A stretch of DNA of 28,834 nt from a virus, in IMG/VR virus record IMGVR_UViG_3300029990_000045, positions 1-28,834 of that record. One strand, 5' to 3'. Below, in pieces: positions 12,533-22,429 of the stretch. Both the position numbers and the translations under genes were made by a program. Under the pieces are notes generated by a model. That model was not told the DNA's origin. It made no database searches and saw only the letters and a list, made by a program, of their open reading frames with translations. Numbering within the stretch: the stretch's first letter is position 1; each line of letters begins with the position of its first letter.

Positions 12533-12979
12533 ATGGCTCGTGTTCAATTCAACAAGAGGGCAGCAACTAACCTACTCGTTATCCATTGTGCGGCGACCAA
12601 ACCTTCTATGGATATTGGTCTGCGCGAGATTCGCCAATGGCATGTGCAACAAGGGTGGCTTGATGTTGGCTACCACTACATTATTCGACGCGATGGCACT
12701 GTCGAAACAGGCCGTCCTCATGATGTAGTTGGGTCCCATGTTAAAGGTCACAACTCCGACTCTCTGGGGGTCTGCATGGTTGGCGGTATCGACGATGGGG
12801 GCAAGCCTCAAGACAACTTCACAGATGCTCAATGGAAAGCTTTGGACCTTCTGGTCTGGGAAACCATTGTTCCGCTCTATCCCGGCGTAACTCTGAAAGG
12901 TCACAGAGACCTTGATGCAGGTAAAGCCTGTCCGTCTTTCGATGTAGCCCAATGGGCATATAAGCGAACTCCGGCATAA
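12533..12979 (+). CDS. 3.5: N-acetylmuramoyl-L-alanine amidase / T7-type lysozyme (gp3.5)
   Basis: 148 residues (T7 151). A zinc amidase that cuts peptidoglycan and, in T7, also binds and inhibits the phage RNA polymerase. The zinc ligands are H18 (LLVIHCAAT), H124 (LKGHRDLD) and C133 (KACPSF). The catalytic Tyr and Lys are Y47 and K131. Because this prophage has a self-transcribing RNA polymerase gene, a lysozyme-type inhibitor may be an important brake. It is followed by a UUCG terminator. Confidence 0.96.
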   Translation: MARVQFNKRAATNLLVIHCAATKPSMDIGLREIRQWHVQQGWLDVGYHYIIRRDGTVETGRPHDVVGSHVKGHNSDSLGVCMVGGIDDGGKPQDNFTDAQWKALDLLVWETIVPLYPGVTLKGHRDLDAGKACPSFDVAQWAYKRTPA

Positions 12980-12996
12980 CACCAAGCAACTGTTAG

Positions 12997-13018
12997 GCGG
13001 GCCTTCGGGCTCGCTTTT
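12997..13018 (+). terminator. UUCG hairpin after the lysozyme gene
   Basis: GCGGGCC (12997-13003) pairs with GGCTCGC (13008-13014) through a TTCG tetraloop, with one G-U pair, followed by TTTT. A compact, probably partial terminator or 3'-end stabiliser. Confidence 0.7.
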
Positions 13019-13054
13019 ACAGCAATTTCACCTCTTAAGTTAGGAGGATTATCT

Positions 13055-15290
<2,236 letters not shown>

Positions 15291-15300
15291 GGAGACTCAC

Positions 15301-15495
15301 ATGACCATTATCAAACTGTACAAATTCGCCCTGGTGAAACTGGCTGCTGCTCTGAAAGCTGCGGCGGGCAAGCAAGCCCACGAGCATCAAAAGCAGCTCA
15401 CCTTTGCTCGCAATGCACAGACTGCCGCTGAGGCTGCTCTTGCCGCGTCCAACAAGCTGGCCGAAGAGGCCCGCAAAGTTTCCGCTCTGATCTAA
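15301..15495 (+). CDS. 4.3: gp4.3-like small protein, 64 residues
   Basis: Hydrophobic-basic N-terminus (MTIIKLYKFALVKLAAALK) followed by an Ala-rich coiled-coil helix (AQTAAEAALAASNKLAEEARKVSALI). Size, position after gp4 and pattern match T7 gp4.3, whose function is unknown. AAGGAG lies 7 nt before the ATG. Confidence 0.75.
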   Translation: MTIIKLYKFALVKLAAALKAAAGKQAHEHQKQLTFARNAQTAAEAALAASNKLAEEARKVSALI

Positions 15496-15504
15496 GAGTG
15501 ACTC

Positions 15505-15529
15505 AAGGGTCTCCGTTCTGGGGACCCTT
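15505..15529 (+). terminator. Strong hairpin between 4.3 and the next gene
   Basis: AAGGGTCTCC (15505-15514) pairs with GGGGACCCTT (15520-15529) around GTTCT with one G-U pair. There is no T-run after it, so it may pause transcription, be an RNase III site or protect the mRNA rather than terminate. Confidence 0.5.
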
Positions 15530-15585
15530 CGTTCAACCTTAATTCAAACACCCAACCCGTCACCAATTCCTTTGGAGGATTCACT

Positions 15586-16029
15586 GTGGACAATCAAAAA
15601 GTACGAGCACACCTGCGTAAAGGTGAACTGGCTGTAACGCTGCTGGAATCGCTGGGCTATCGCTATGAACAAGAAGCGGGCGCGCCAACCTTCTGGGTTG
15701 CCCCAGCTAAGAGCGAGTTGGAGCTGTTCAAGGAGCAGGTTCAAGAACTCCTTACGCCGCCTCAAGAACGCAAAAGCCCGATACGTGATGGTGCTCACTT
15801 TCATGTGATCGCTCTGCCAGCGGGGCATTACCTGCACGCATACATGTACCGCCGCATGGTCTTCACGGTGGTGTCCTCGGAGTGGATCGTTGAGGGCTCT
15901 GAAAAGTCCAAGAGGCTGAAAGGCTTCACGGGTTGGGCTGTTCATTTTGAAGTGCCCGCCCAAGGTGGTCGGCAAGGCCTATGGCTACCCCTGAGCTGCA
16001 TCAAGGTGAAGCCTGATGCTGACTTCTGA
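15586..16029 (+). CDS. gp4.7-like hypothetical protein, 147 residues
   Basis: Starts with GTG behind GGAGG. The N-terminal segment AVTLLESLGYRYEQEAG resembles T7 gp4.7 (AVHILKNLGWTWTRQTG) loosely, and it sits in the same position before the polymerase. The C-terminal half looks beta-rich (HFHVIALPAGHYLHAYMYRRMVF). Function unknown. It overlaps gene 5 by 14 nt. Confidence 0.7.
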   Translation: MDNQKVRAHLRKGELAVTLLESLGYRYEQEAGAPTFWVAPAKSELELFKEQVQELLTPPQERKSPIRDGAHFHVIALPAGHYLHAYMYRRMVFTVVSSEWIVEGSEKSKRLKGFTGWAVHFEVPAQGGRQGLWLPLSCIKVKPDADF

Positions 16030-18163
16030 CATCGAAACGGATGGTCTGTTAGAGGATGTCAGCAAGTTCCACTGTGGTGTCAGCAAGGATTACTTCACAG
16101 GCGAGGTCTTCGAGTACGGCCCTAACGACCTCAAGGCGTATATCGCGCAACTTGAAGCCGAAGCAGCAAAGCCTGATGGTCTCCTCGTGTTCCACAACGG
16201 GATCAAGTACGACATACCAGTCCTCGACAAGCTGAAGCGCCAATACTTCGGCAAGCGCCTGAACATCCCCCGCAAGAAAGTCATGGACACCCTTGTCCTG
16301 TCCCGCCTGATTCACGCAAACCTTCGAGACACAGACGGGGGCCTTCTCCGAACAGGGAAACTCCCCGGCAATCGCTTTGGCTCCCACGCGTTGGAAGCTT
16401 GGGGCTATCGACTGGGTGAGATGAAGGGCGAGTACACGACCGACTTCAAGGCTCAGTGTCTGGCCGATGGCACGACTTATGTGAAGGGTATGGAGTGGCT
16501 CAACTGGTCACAAGCCATGCAGGACTATTGCGTCCAGGACGTTGTAGTGACGACGAAGCTCGTAACAAAGCTGATGTCCGATCCGTACTACTTCCCGTCT
16601 GGTCTGGCTCCGAATGGTAAGCATTGGATGCAATCCATCCGTGCAGTTCACCTTGAGCATGACACCGCATGGGCCTTGGCTCAGATGGAGCGCAATGGCT
16701 TCCCGTTCGACTCTGACGGGGCCGAGCGGCTCTATGCGGACCTTGCAGGGCAACGCTCTGACCTCTTGGTCAAGCTCATCCAGACGTTCGGCTCTTGGTA
16801 TCAACCCAAGGGCGGAACCGAGCTATTCATCAATCCGAAGAACGGCAAGCCACTCGAAAAGTGGTCTGACGGTCGCCCTATGCCACGGGTCAAGTATCCG
16901 AAGGTCGGCGGCATATTCCTGAAGAACGGCAAGACGCGGGACACACGGGAAACCTTCGTGGGTGCTCCGTATACGCCGGTCGAGTTCGTCACGTTCAACC
17001 CTGCATCCGGTCAGCATCTCATCAAGGTCCTCAAAGAGGCCGGTTGGGAACCAACTGAGTTCACCGATAAGGGCGCCCCAAAGGTCGACGACGAGACCCT
17101 TGAAGGCGTAACCGTCGATGACCCCAACGCTCAGGCGTGCATCGCTCTGGTTCGTGACTACCTGATGATCCAAAAGAGAATCGGGATGTTGGCTGAGGGT
17201 GATAACGCTTGGATGCGTTTGGTCCATTCAGACGGCTCTATGCACGGTTCGATCAACCCTAACGGGGCAGTCACCGGGCGAGCCACTCACAGCTATCCGA
17301 ACATGGGCCAAGTGCCCAGCGCAAAGAGTCCTTATGGGCCTGAATGTCGCGCTTTGTTTGGCGCCGTGTTCGCCCGTAAGAGATTTAAAGGCTGGGAAAA
17401 CTGCGTCCAAGTTGGTGTTGACGCGAGTGGTCTTGAGCTGCGTTGCCTTGGTCACTTCGGTGCCAAGTATGACGAAGGCGCTTATGCCGATCAGGTCCTT
17501 AACGGTGACGTTCATTGGGCCAACGGTGTGGCTGCTGGTATCTGTCAGGCACTCGTTAGGGACAAGGCGAACCACGAGCACGACCGATGGCGCGACATGG
17601 CCAAGACGTTCATCTATGCGTTCCTCTATGGAGCTGGTGACGCCAAGATCGGGTCAATCGTTGGCGGCGGGGCGAAGCGTGGCAAGGAGCTGAAGAAAGC
17701 CTTCTTGGAAGGTACGCCGGTCATTAAGTCCCTGCGTGAAGCCCTTGAGGGCAGCCTGATCGCTGACCAAAAGTGGAACCAAGCACTCAAGAAGTTTGAC
17801 ATCAAGTGGAAGCGCCGTTGGATCAAAGGCCTTGATGGCCGAAAGATTCACGTCCGTTCGCCTCACTCAGCACTCAACACGCTGCTCCAGTCTGCCGGTG
17901 CGCTCATCTGCAAGGCGTGGGTAGTGGAAACCGAAAGGCTCCTCATGGAAGACCACGGCCTTGTCCACGGATGGGACGGCGACTTCTGCTTCATGGCGTG
18001 GGTCCACGACGAACTCCAAATTGCAGCTCGCACCCAAGCGATTGGGGAAATCTGCGTGGCCGCTGCACAACAAGCCATTCGCAACGTAGGCGAGTCCTTC
18101 GAGTTCCGCTGTGTCCTCGATACAGAAGGGAAGATCGGGCCGACTTGGCGCGAATGTCACTAA
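16016..18163 (+). CDS. 5: T7-type DNA polymerase (gp5)
   Basis: 715 residues (T7 704), family A polymerase with proofreading. The exonuclease site begins at once with SDIETDG (D5, E7), then FHNGIKYDIPVLDKL. Motif A is VGVDASGLELRCLGHF with D469, motif B is KTFIYAFLYGAGD, and motif C is WVHDEL with D665. The thumb insert around residues 255-310 corresponds to the region T7 uses to bind host thioredoxin, but here it is rich in Gly and Lys (PKGGTELFINPKNGKPL), so use of thioredoxin is likely but not certain. The ATG lies within the end of the previous gene. Confidence 0.98.
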   Translation: MLTSDIETDGLLEDVSKFHCGVSKDYFTGEVFEYGPNDLKAYIAQLEAEAAKPDGLLVFHNGIKYDIPVLDKLKRQYFGKRLNIPRKKVMDTLVLSRLIHANLRDTDGGLLRTGKLPGNRFGSHALEAWGYRLGEMKGEYTTDFKAQCLADGTTYVKGMEWLNWSQAMQDYCVQDVVVTTKLVTKLMSDPYYFPSGLAPNGKHWMQSIRAVHLEHDTAWALAQMERNGFPFDSDGAERLYADLAGQRSDLLVKLIQTFGSWYQPKGGTELFINPKNGKPLEKWSDGRPMPRVKYPKVGGIFLKNGKTRDTRETFVGAPYTPVEFVTFNPASGQHLIKVLKEAGWEPTEFTDKGAPKVDDETLEGVTVDDPNAQACIALVRDYLMIQKRIGMLAEGDNAWMRLVHSDGSMHGSINPNGAVTGRATHSYPNMGQVPSAKSPYGPECRALFGAVFARKRFKGWENCVQVGVDASGLELRCLGHFGAKYDEGAYADQVLNGDVHWANGVAAGICQALVRDKANHEHDRWRDMAKTFIYAFLYGAGDAKIGSIVGGGAKRGKELKKAFLEGTPVIKSLREALEGSLIADQKWNQALKKFDIKWKRRWIKGLDGRKIHVRSPHSALNTLLQSAGALICKAWVVETERLLMEDHGLVHGWDGDFCFMAWVHDELQIAARTQAIGEICVAAAQQAIRNVGESFEFRCVLDTEGKIGPTWRECH

Positions 18164-18173
18164 GAAATCAATC

Positions 18174-18194
18174 AGGCCCTTCGGGGCCTTCTTT
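18174..18194 (+). terminator. UUCG hairpin after the DNA polymerase gene
   Basis: AGGCCC (18174-18179) pairs with GGGCCT (18184-18189) through a TTCG tetraloop, followed by TTCTTT. Likely a weak terminator or mRNA-stabilising stem ahead of the 5.5-like gene. Confidence 0.65.
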
Positions 18195-18205
18195 ATGGAG
18201 GCCAT

Positions 18206-18616
18206 ATGGCAATCACTCTGAATCTACAACACACCTTCACCACTCGCGTCGTTTACTCAACTGAACAAGTCGCCGAGTTGCGCGCTGAGCTGGAATCCAA
18301 CGTGAAAACCGGCAAGGAATACATCACGCACATCAAGGACCCGAAGAAGAAGGCTACGGCCAAGGCTGGCCTGAAGCTGCTCGATATGGCGCTGTCGATG
18401 GATGATGAGGGACTTGTCCTGTTCCTCACTCGCGAAGCATTTAAGAACGGCCTCCGTGAAGACCTGATCCGCGAAACCAAAGAACTCAATGTGACCCGTT
18501 TAGGGCCGGTGCAAACCACCATGCTGGCCGACTGTTCCAAGTGCATCCACAACGAAACGTGCATCAAGGTTGCTCGTGCGGGCTGCACGCCTGTCGAACC
18601 TCAAGTGGTGGCCTGA
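18206..18616 (+). CDS. gp5.5-like protein (H-NS-family antagonist) with a Cys-rich tail
   Basis: 136 residues. The first ~90 follow the pattern of T7 gp5.5 (99 residues): N-terminal strand, a helix ending in a Lys-rich turn, then MDDEGLVLFLTREAFKNGLRED against T7 HGMEGLMTFVVRTSFREAIKD. T7 gp5.5 binds H-NS and relieves its silencing. In Pseudomonas the equivalent silencers are MvaT-family proteins, so those would be the targets by inference. The extra C-terminus carries C110, C113, C119 and C127 in a possible zinc-binding knot not present in T7 gp5.5. AUG follows TATGGAGG. It is coupled to the next gene (TGATG). Confidence 0.6.
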   Translation: MAITLNLQHTFTTRVVYSTEQVAELRAELESNVKTGKEYITHIKDPKKKATAKAGLKLLDMALSMDDEGLVLFLTREAFKNGLREDLIRETKELNVTRLGPVQTTMLADCSKCIHNETCIKVARAGCTPVEPQVVA

Positions 18617-18825
18617 TGGGTGAATACATTCGGATGCTTTACGCCATCAAAAAGGAAGCCCGCACCTTTCAATCTGACTTCTACCGCAAGAACGCTCACG
18701 GGGTCTCCGAAGCTGCCTCCCGAGGTCATATTTCTTGTGTGTCTACTGACGGCCGCAACATGGGCGTTTGGTCGCTGACGACAGCTGGTCAACTGTTCCT
18801 CCAAGAACATGGAGGTGCCGTATGA
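18616..18825 (+). CDS. 5.7: gp5.7-like protein (T7 RpoS-inhibitor family)
   Basis: 69 residues, the same length as T7 gp5.7, with a clear match as I recall that sequence: YAIKKEARTFQS against QAIKSCPKTFQS, EAASRGHISCVSTDGRN against EAASRGHISCLTTSGRN, and a GGAV/GGCV ending. T7 gp5.7 has been reported to inhibit the stationary-phase sigma factor RpoS holoenzyme. The ATG overlaps the upstream stop (TGATG), and the stop overlaps the exonuclease start, giving a tight 5.5-5.7-6 unit as in T7. Confidence 0.88.
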   Translation: MGEYIRMLYAIKKEARTFQSDFYRKNAHGVSEAASRGHISCVSTDGRNMGVWSLTTAGQLFLQEHGGAV

Positions 18826-19700
18826 CGGCTCGTATCGGCGTAGCGCTGGACATGGACTACTTGATCTTCTCTGCGATGTCCGGAAGTGAAACTGAGATGG
18901 ATTGGGGGAACGACATTTGGACCCTCGAATGCGACCACGCGAAAGCTCGGGGCATTCTCGGGGGGACCGTTAAGTCGATCCTCGCGGACATCGAAGCGGA
19001 CATCCGCAAGAAGAACAAGAAGCCCTTTGAGATGGTCCCGCTGTGCATCATCTCGGGTGACAACAACTTCCGTAAGGAGGTCTTGCCGACCTACAAGGCG
19101 AACCGTAAGGGCAAGCGTAAGCCAGTAGGCTACCCGGACTTCGTTGAGTCCTGCATGCAGCATTACGGAGACCGTTCGTATCGCTGGGATGGCGTGGAAG
19201 GTGATGACGTGTGCGGCATTTTGATGACCAATCCCGCTCTCGCTGACTGCACCGTTGTGGTCTCTGCGAGCTGCGACAAGGACTTCAAGACGGTGCCAGG
19301 CATGTTCATGCACCTGACTCCTTACAAGCTACTCAGGACCACCGAGCAGGAAGCTGACCGCTATCACATGTATCAGACATTGATTGGTGACGTGACTGAC
19401 GGCTACTCAGGTATCCCCAGTGTGGGCCCGGTGGCTGCTGAAGAGTTTTTGGACTCGCCACAGTTCTTCTATCAGACCTCCAAGGTGATGAAGTCTGGGC
19501 CGAACAAGGGCAAGGAGGTCGAGTTCTGGGCGTCCCGTGAGCCGACCGAAGAGGAGACGTTGTGGGACTGCATGGTCTCACTGGCTGCCTCCAAAGGAAT
19601 GACTGAAGCGGAGCTTTTGCAGCAGGCCCAAGTCGCTCGGATTCTCCGTTGGTCCGACTGGGACCATGAGGCCAAGAGTCCAATCCTATGGAAACCGTAA
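18822..19700 (+). CDS. 6: 5'-3' exonuclease (gp6)
   Basis: 292 residues (T7 300). Removes RNA primers and degrades host DNA for nucleotides. It has the FEN/PIN-like nuclease pattern of acidic residues: LDMDYL near the N-terminus, YKANRKGKRK (the lysine-rich arch), VEGDDV and SASCDKDF, then a helix-hairpin-helix region GDVTDGYSGIPSVGPVAA. The start at 18822 has GGAGGT 6 nt upstream; a longer in-frame start inside the 5.7-like gene lacks this. Confidence 0.95.
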   Translation: MTARIGVALDMDYLIFSAMSGSETEMDWGNDIWTLECDHAKARGILGGTVKSILADIEADIRKKNKKPFEMVPLCIISGDNNFRKEVLPTYKANRKGKRKPVGYPDFVESCMQHYGDRSYRWDGVEGDDVCGILMTNPALADCTVVVSASCDKDFKTVPGMFMHLTPYKLLRTTEQEADRYHMYQTLIGDVTDGYSGIPSVGPVAAEEFLDSPQFFYQTSKVMKSGPNKGKEVEFWASREPTEEETLWDCMVSLAASKGMTEAELLQQAQVARILRWSDWDHEAKSPILWKP

Positions 19701-19759
19701 AGGGCATCTGCTCGCTAATTACGCTGAGCATTCTCGTCGCTGCCGTCGTCTGGCCGTAG
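19688..19759 (+). CDS. 23-residue membrane peptide, gene 6.3 position
   Basis: Starts inside the last codons of gene 6 in another frame and ends just before P7. The peptide has one hydrophobic run (SLITLSILVAAVVWP). T7 carries a small gene, 6.3, exactly here, which supports a real gene, but the length and weak ribosome site (AAGAG) keep this tentative. Confidence 0.4.
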   Translation: METVKGICSLITLSILVAAVVWP

Positions 19760-19760
19760 C

Positions 19761-19782
19761 TTTAAAACCCCCCACTATAACC
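19761..19782 (+). promoter_or_regulatory. Phage promoter P7 (phi6.5 position)
   Basis: Core AAAACCCCCCACTATAACC; predicted +1 A at 19780. It begins the late (virion) unit, as phi6.5 does in T7. Confidence 0.9.
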
Positions 19783-19838
19783 ATTGGAGACTAAAAGTTT
19801 CTTCTCCTTAAAGGGACCTTTTCGTCTCCAGTAAATGG
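19781..19838 (+). other. 5' stem-loop of the P7 transcript reaching the 6.5 ribosome site
   Basis: GGAGAC (19786-19791) pairs with GTCTCC (19824-19829), and inside it AAAAG with CTTTT. An outer CCATT (19781-19785) can pair with AATGG (19834-19838), covering part of the Shine-Dalgarno of the next gene (GGAGG, 19837-19841). The fold starts at +2. Confidence 0.55.
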
Positions 19839-19846
19839 AGGTGCGA

Positions 19847-20095
19847 TTGTTAAACGATATTCAAGCGGTAATCAGTGATCCTGAAAACATCCCTGATATT
19901 CCCAACGCTTCAGCGCAATACCTCAACGTCCGCTGCAACGCTTCCTATCTGGTTCGCACTGGTGCCCTCGACGATCTTCGTAGAGCTGGGTTCTCAGAGG
20001 CGTACATCCTCGGTTTCATCGACGGACTCAACTCTGTCACGGAGCTTATCGAACTGATGCAGGAGCAGCGGAACACCCCAACCGATGACGATTGA
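19847..20095 (+). CDS. 6.5: gp6.5-like protein
   Basis: 82 residues from a TTG start (T7 gp6.5 is 84). GGAGG ends 5 nt before this TTG, whereas the in-frame ATG at 19835 overlaps that ribosome site, so TTG is preferred. DIPNASAQYLNVR and the RAGFSEAYILGFIDGL segment match the T7 gp6.5 pattern. Function unknown. First gene of the late unit. Confidence 0.82.
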   Translation: MLNDIQAVISDPENIPDIPNASAQYLNVRCNASYLVRTGALDDLRRAGFSEAYILGFIDGLNSVTELIELMQEQRNTPTDDD

Positions 20096-20107
20096 TAGGA
20101 GGCCACT

Positions 20108-20380
20108 ATGTGCTTCAGCAGCAAAGCCAAACAGCAAAAAGTTGACCCAGCGACCATCGCCGCCCCGGCTCCCGTAATGGAAGAAGCCCCTAAGGGGGTC
20201 GAGTTCGGTGACGACAGTAATAGCGATGGGTCGGACACCCCGGATGACATCAAGGACTTGAAGATCAAGAAAGAAGAAAAAGGCGATGGAACGCAATCGG
20301 CATCGGTCGCAACGGACACAGGAATCACAGCCAAGAAGAAGACCCCAAATGCGTCGATTAAACGCGCCCTTAAACGATAG
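20108..20380 (+). CDS. 6.7: gp6.7-like virion protein
   Basis: 90 residues (T7 gp6.7 is 88). The N-terminus MCFSSKAKQQKVD and the VEFGDDSNSD segment match T7 gp6.7, and the polar middle and basic C-terminus (NASIKRALKR) are the same style. T7 gp6.7 is a minor virion protein ejected early into the cell. GGAGG lies 7-8 nt before the ATG. Confidence 0.88.
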   Translation: MCFSSKAKQQKVDPATIAAPAPVMEEAPKGVEFGDDSNSDGSDTPDDIKDLKIKKEEKGDGTQSASVATDTGITAKKKTPNASIKRALKR

Positions 20381-20396
20381 TTAGCAAGGAGGACCT

Positions 20397-20693
20397 ATGG
20401 GTTTTTTTAAGAAAGCATTCAAGAACGTCACCAAAACAATCAGCAAGGCCGGTGGTGATCCTGCTGGCTTGTTTGGCGGTGGCGACGACGAGAAGCCAAA
20501 AGAAGAGGCGCCAGTAGCTGCTGCTGCGGTGGCCGCCCCGGCCCCTGCTGCGGCTGCACAGGTTGAAGCCCCGAAGGAGGACACAACGACCGAGGATGAT
20601 AGCGATAGCGAAGCTGCAAAGCGCGCCGCGAAAGCCAAAGGTAAACGTGGTCTGTCAGTGGCTCGCAGCTCGGGGACCGGTCTGAACATCTGA
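20397..20693 (+). CDS. 7.3: gp7.3-like tail assembly / virion protein
   Basis: 98 residues (T7 99). Basic N-terminus (FFKKAFKNVTKTISKAGG), an Ala/Pro-rich low-complexity middle (about residues 38-60) and a C-terminus GLSVARSSGTGLNI that is nearly the T7 ending SLSVARSSGGGINI. In T7 it is needed for tail assembly and is ejected with the DNA. Good AAGGAGG ribosome site. Confidence 0.92.
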   Translation: MGFFKKAFKNVTKTISKAGGDPAGLFGGGDDEKPKEEAPVAAAAVAAPAPAAAAQVEAPKEDTTTEDDSDSEAAKRAAKAKGKRGLSVARSSGTGLNI

Positions 20694-20706
20694 AAGGAGG
20701 TCGCAT

Positions 20707-22332
20707 ATGGCCTCAACGGCTCGCACAGGGCTTGGAGAGGAATCGGCCAAAGCAGTCTATGACCGCCTAAAGAATGACCGTGTTCCCTACGAGACCCGCG
20801 CTGAAAACTGCGCAAAAGTAACAATCCCTTCGCTGTTCCCTAAATCCTCTGACAACGCCTCGACTGACTACACGACTCCGTGGCAGGCAGTGGGTGCCCG
20901 TGGATTGAACAACCTGTCCGCCAAGGTGATGCTCGCTCTGTTCCCGCTGCAAAGCTGGATGAAGCTGAAGGTTTCCGAGTGGCAGGCCAAGCAGTTGGTC
21001 TCTGACCCTGAACAGCTCGCCATCGTGGACCAAGGCTTGGGCATGGTCGAGCGAATCATGATGTCCTTCATGGAGGCGAACAGCTACCGCGTTACGCTCT
21101 TTGAGCTGATCCGACAGTTGGCCCTTGCTGGTAACGGATGTCTTCACCTACCACAGCCTGATGCCAGCTCTACTGGATACAACCCGATGAAGCTGTATCC
21201 ACTCAGCTCCTACGTTGTCCAACGGGATTCCTTCGGGAACGTCTTGCAGATAATCACCCTGGACAAGGTGGCGTTCGCCGCTCTCCCTGAGGATGTCCGC
21301 AACGCAATCACTGACGGCGGAGACAAGAAGCCGGATGAACAGGTTGAGGTCTACACCCACGTCTACCTTGACGATGAGTCAGGGGACTTTCTGAGCTATC
21401 AGGAAGTGGATGGTGAGGAAGTGGAGGGCACTGATGGCCAATATCCACCAGATGCCGTTCCGTGGATCGCTGTACGTTGGACCAAGCGTGATGGTGAGAA
21501 CTATGGCCGCTCGCACTGTGAGGAATACATAGGCGACTTGACGTCCCTTGAGAACCTCCATGAGTCGATGATTAAGTTCTCAATGATCGCCTCGAAGGTA
21601 GTTGGCTTGGTGAACCCTAATGGGATGACCCAAGTGCGCCGCCTGACCAAAGCTCAGACAGGTGACTTTGTTGCGGGGCGGAAGCAGGACATTGAATTCC
21701 TTCAGCTCGAAAAGACAGCAGACTTCTCAGTCGCTAAGTCCGTAGCTGACGCAATCGAAGGGCGCCTTGCCTATGTCTTCATGTTGAACTCAGCCGTGCA
21801 ACGGTCGGGTGAGCGTGTGACCGCCGAAGAGATTCGGTATGTGGCAAGCGAGCTTGAGGACACCCTTGGTGGTGTCTATTCGATCCTCTCTCAGGAACTG
21901 CAATTACCACTGGTGCGCATCCTGCTCAATCAGCTTCAGGCTACCTCCCAAATCCCAGACATGCCCAAAGAGGCTGTTGAGCCGACTGTAAGCACTGGCT
22001 TGGAGGCGCTGGGCCGTGGTCAGGACCTTGATAAGTTGACTCAGTTCTTCAATGGCCTGCAAGCAATTGCACCGCTGATGCAGGACCCGGATATCAACAT
22101 GAGCAACCTGAAGATCCGCCTTGCAAATGCGATTGGCATGGACACCGCTGGACTGCTGCTCACAGATGCCGACAAGGCCAAGAAGCAAGCCGAAGCGATG
22201 GTCGCTCAGGGTGGTCAAGCCGCTGCTGCTGGACTTGGTGCAGGTGCTGCCGCTCAGGCCACTGCAAGTCCCGAGAACATGAAAGCGGCGATGGATACCG
22301 CTGGCGTCCAAGCAGGCCCAATCGGCGCCTGA
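20707..22332 (+). CDS. 8: Head-tail connector / portal protein (gp8)
   Basis: 541 residues (T7 536). Twelve copies should form the ring through which DNA enters and leaves the capsid and on which the tail is built. Typical portal features are the N-terminal YETRAENCAKVTIPSLFP block, the wing domain (GRSHCEEYIGDL), and the SGERVTAEEIRYVASELEDTLGGVYSIL helix. The C-terminus is Ala/Gly-rich. AAAGGAGGT lies 6 nt upstream of the ATG. Confidence 0.97.
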   Translation: MASTARTGLGEESAKAVYDRLKNDRVPYETRAENCAKVTIPSLFPKSSDNASTDYTTPWQAVGARGLNNLSAKVMLALFPLQSWMKLKVSEWQAKQLVSDPEQLAIVDQGLGMVERIMMSFMEANSYRVTLFELIRQLALAGNGCLHLPQPDASSTGYNPMKLYPLSSYVVQRDSFGNVLQIITLDKVAFAALPEDVRNAITDGGDKKPDEQVEVYTHVYLDDESGDFLSYQEVDGEEVEGTDGQYPPDAVPWIAVRWTKRDGENYGRSHCEEYIGDLTSLENLHESMIKFSMIASKVVGLVNPNGMTQVRRLTKAQTGDFVAGRKQDIEFLQLEKTADFSVAKSVADAIEGRLAYVFMLNSAVQRSGERVTAEEIRYVASELEDTLGGVYSILSQELQLPLVRILLNQLQATSQIPDMPKEAVEPTVSTGLEALGRGQDLDKLTQFFNGLQAIAPLMQDPDINMSNLKIRLANAIGMDTAGLLLTDADKAKKQAEAMVAQGGQAAAAGLGAGAAAQATASPENMKAAMDTAGVQAGPIGA

Positions 22333-22352
22333 CATAAACCCCCACTAAAAGC
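22331..22352 (+). promoter_or_regulatory. Phage promoter P8 (phi9 position), weaker match
   Basis: TAAACCCCCACTAAAAGCA; the upstream A-tract is broken (GACAT instead of TTTAA), so it is the least perfect of the ten. Predicted +1 A at 22350. It overlaps the portal stop codon. Confidence 0.75.
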
Positions 22353-22402
22353 AGACCCACACGGAACCTTGGCGATTCGCTGAGATGACTCCGTGTGCCT
22401 GC
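22351..22402 (+). other. 5' stem-loop of the scaffold transcript
   Basis: CACACGGA (22358-22365) pairs with TCCGTGTG (22390-22397), reinforced by GCAG (22351-22354) with CTGC (22399-22402). The stem begins at +2 of the P8 RNA. No T-run directly follows. Confidence 0.65.
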
Positions 22403-22429
22403 TCATTTTCAATTCAGAAAGGAGACTCT

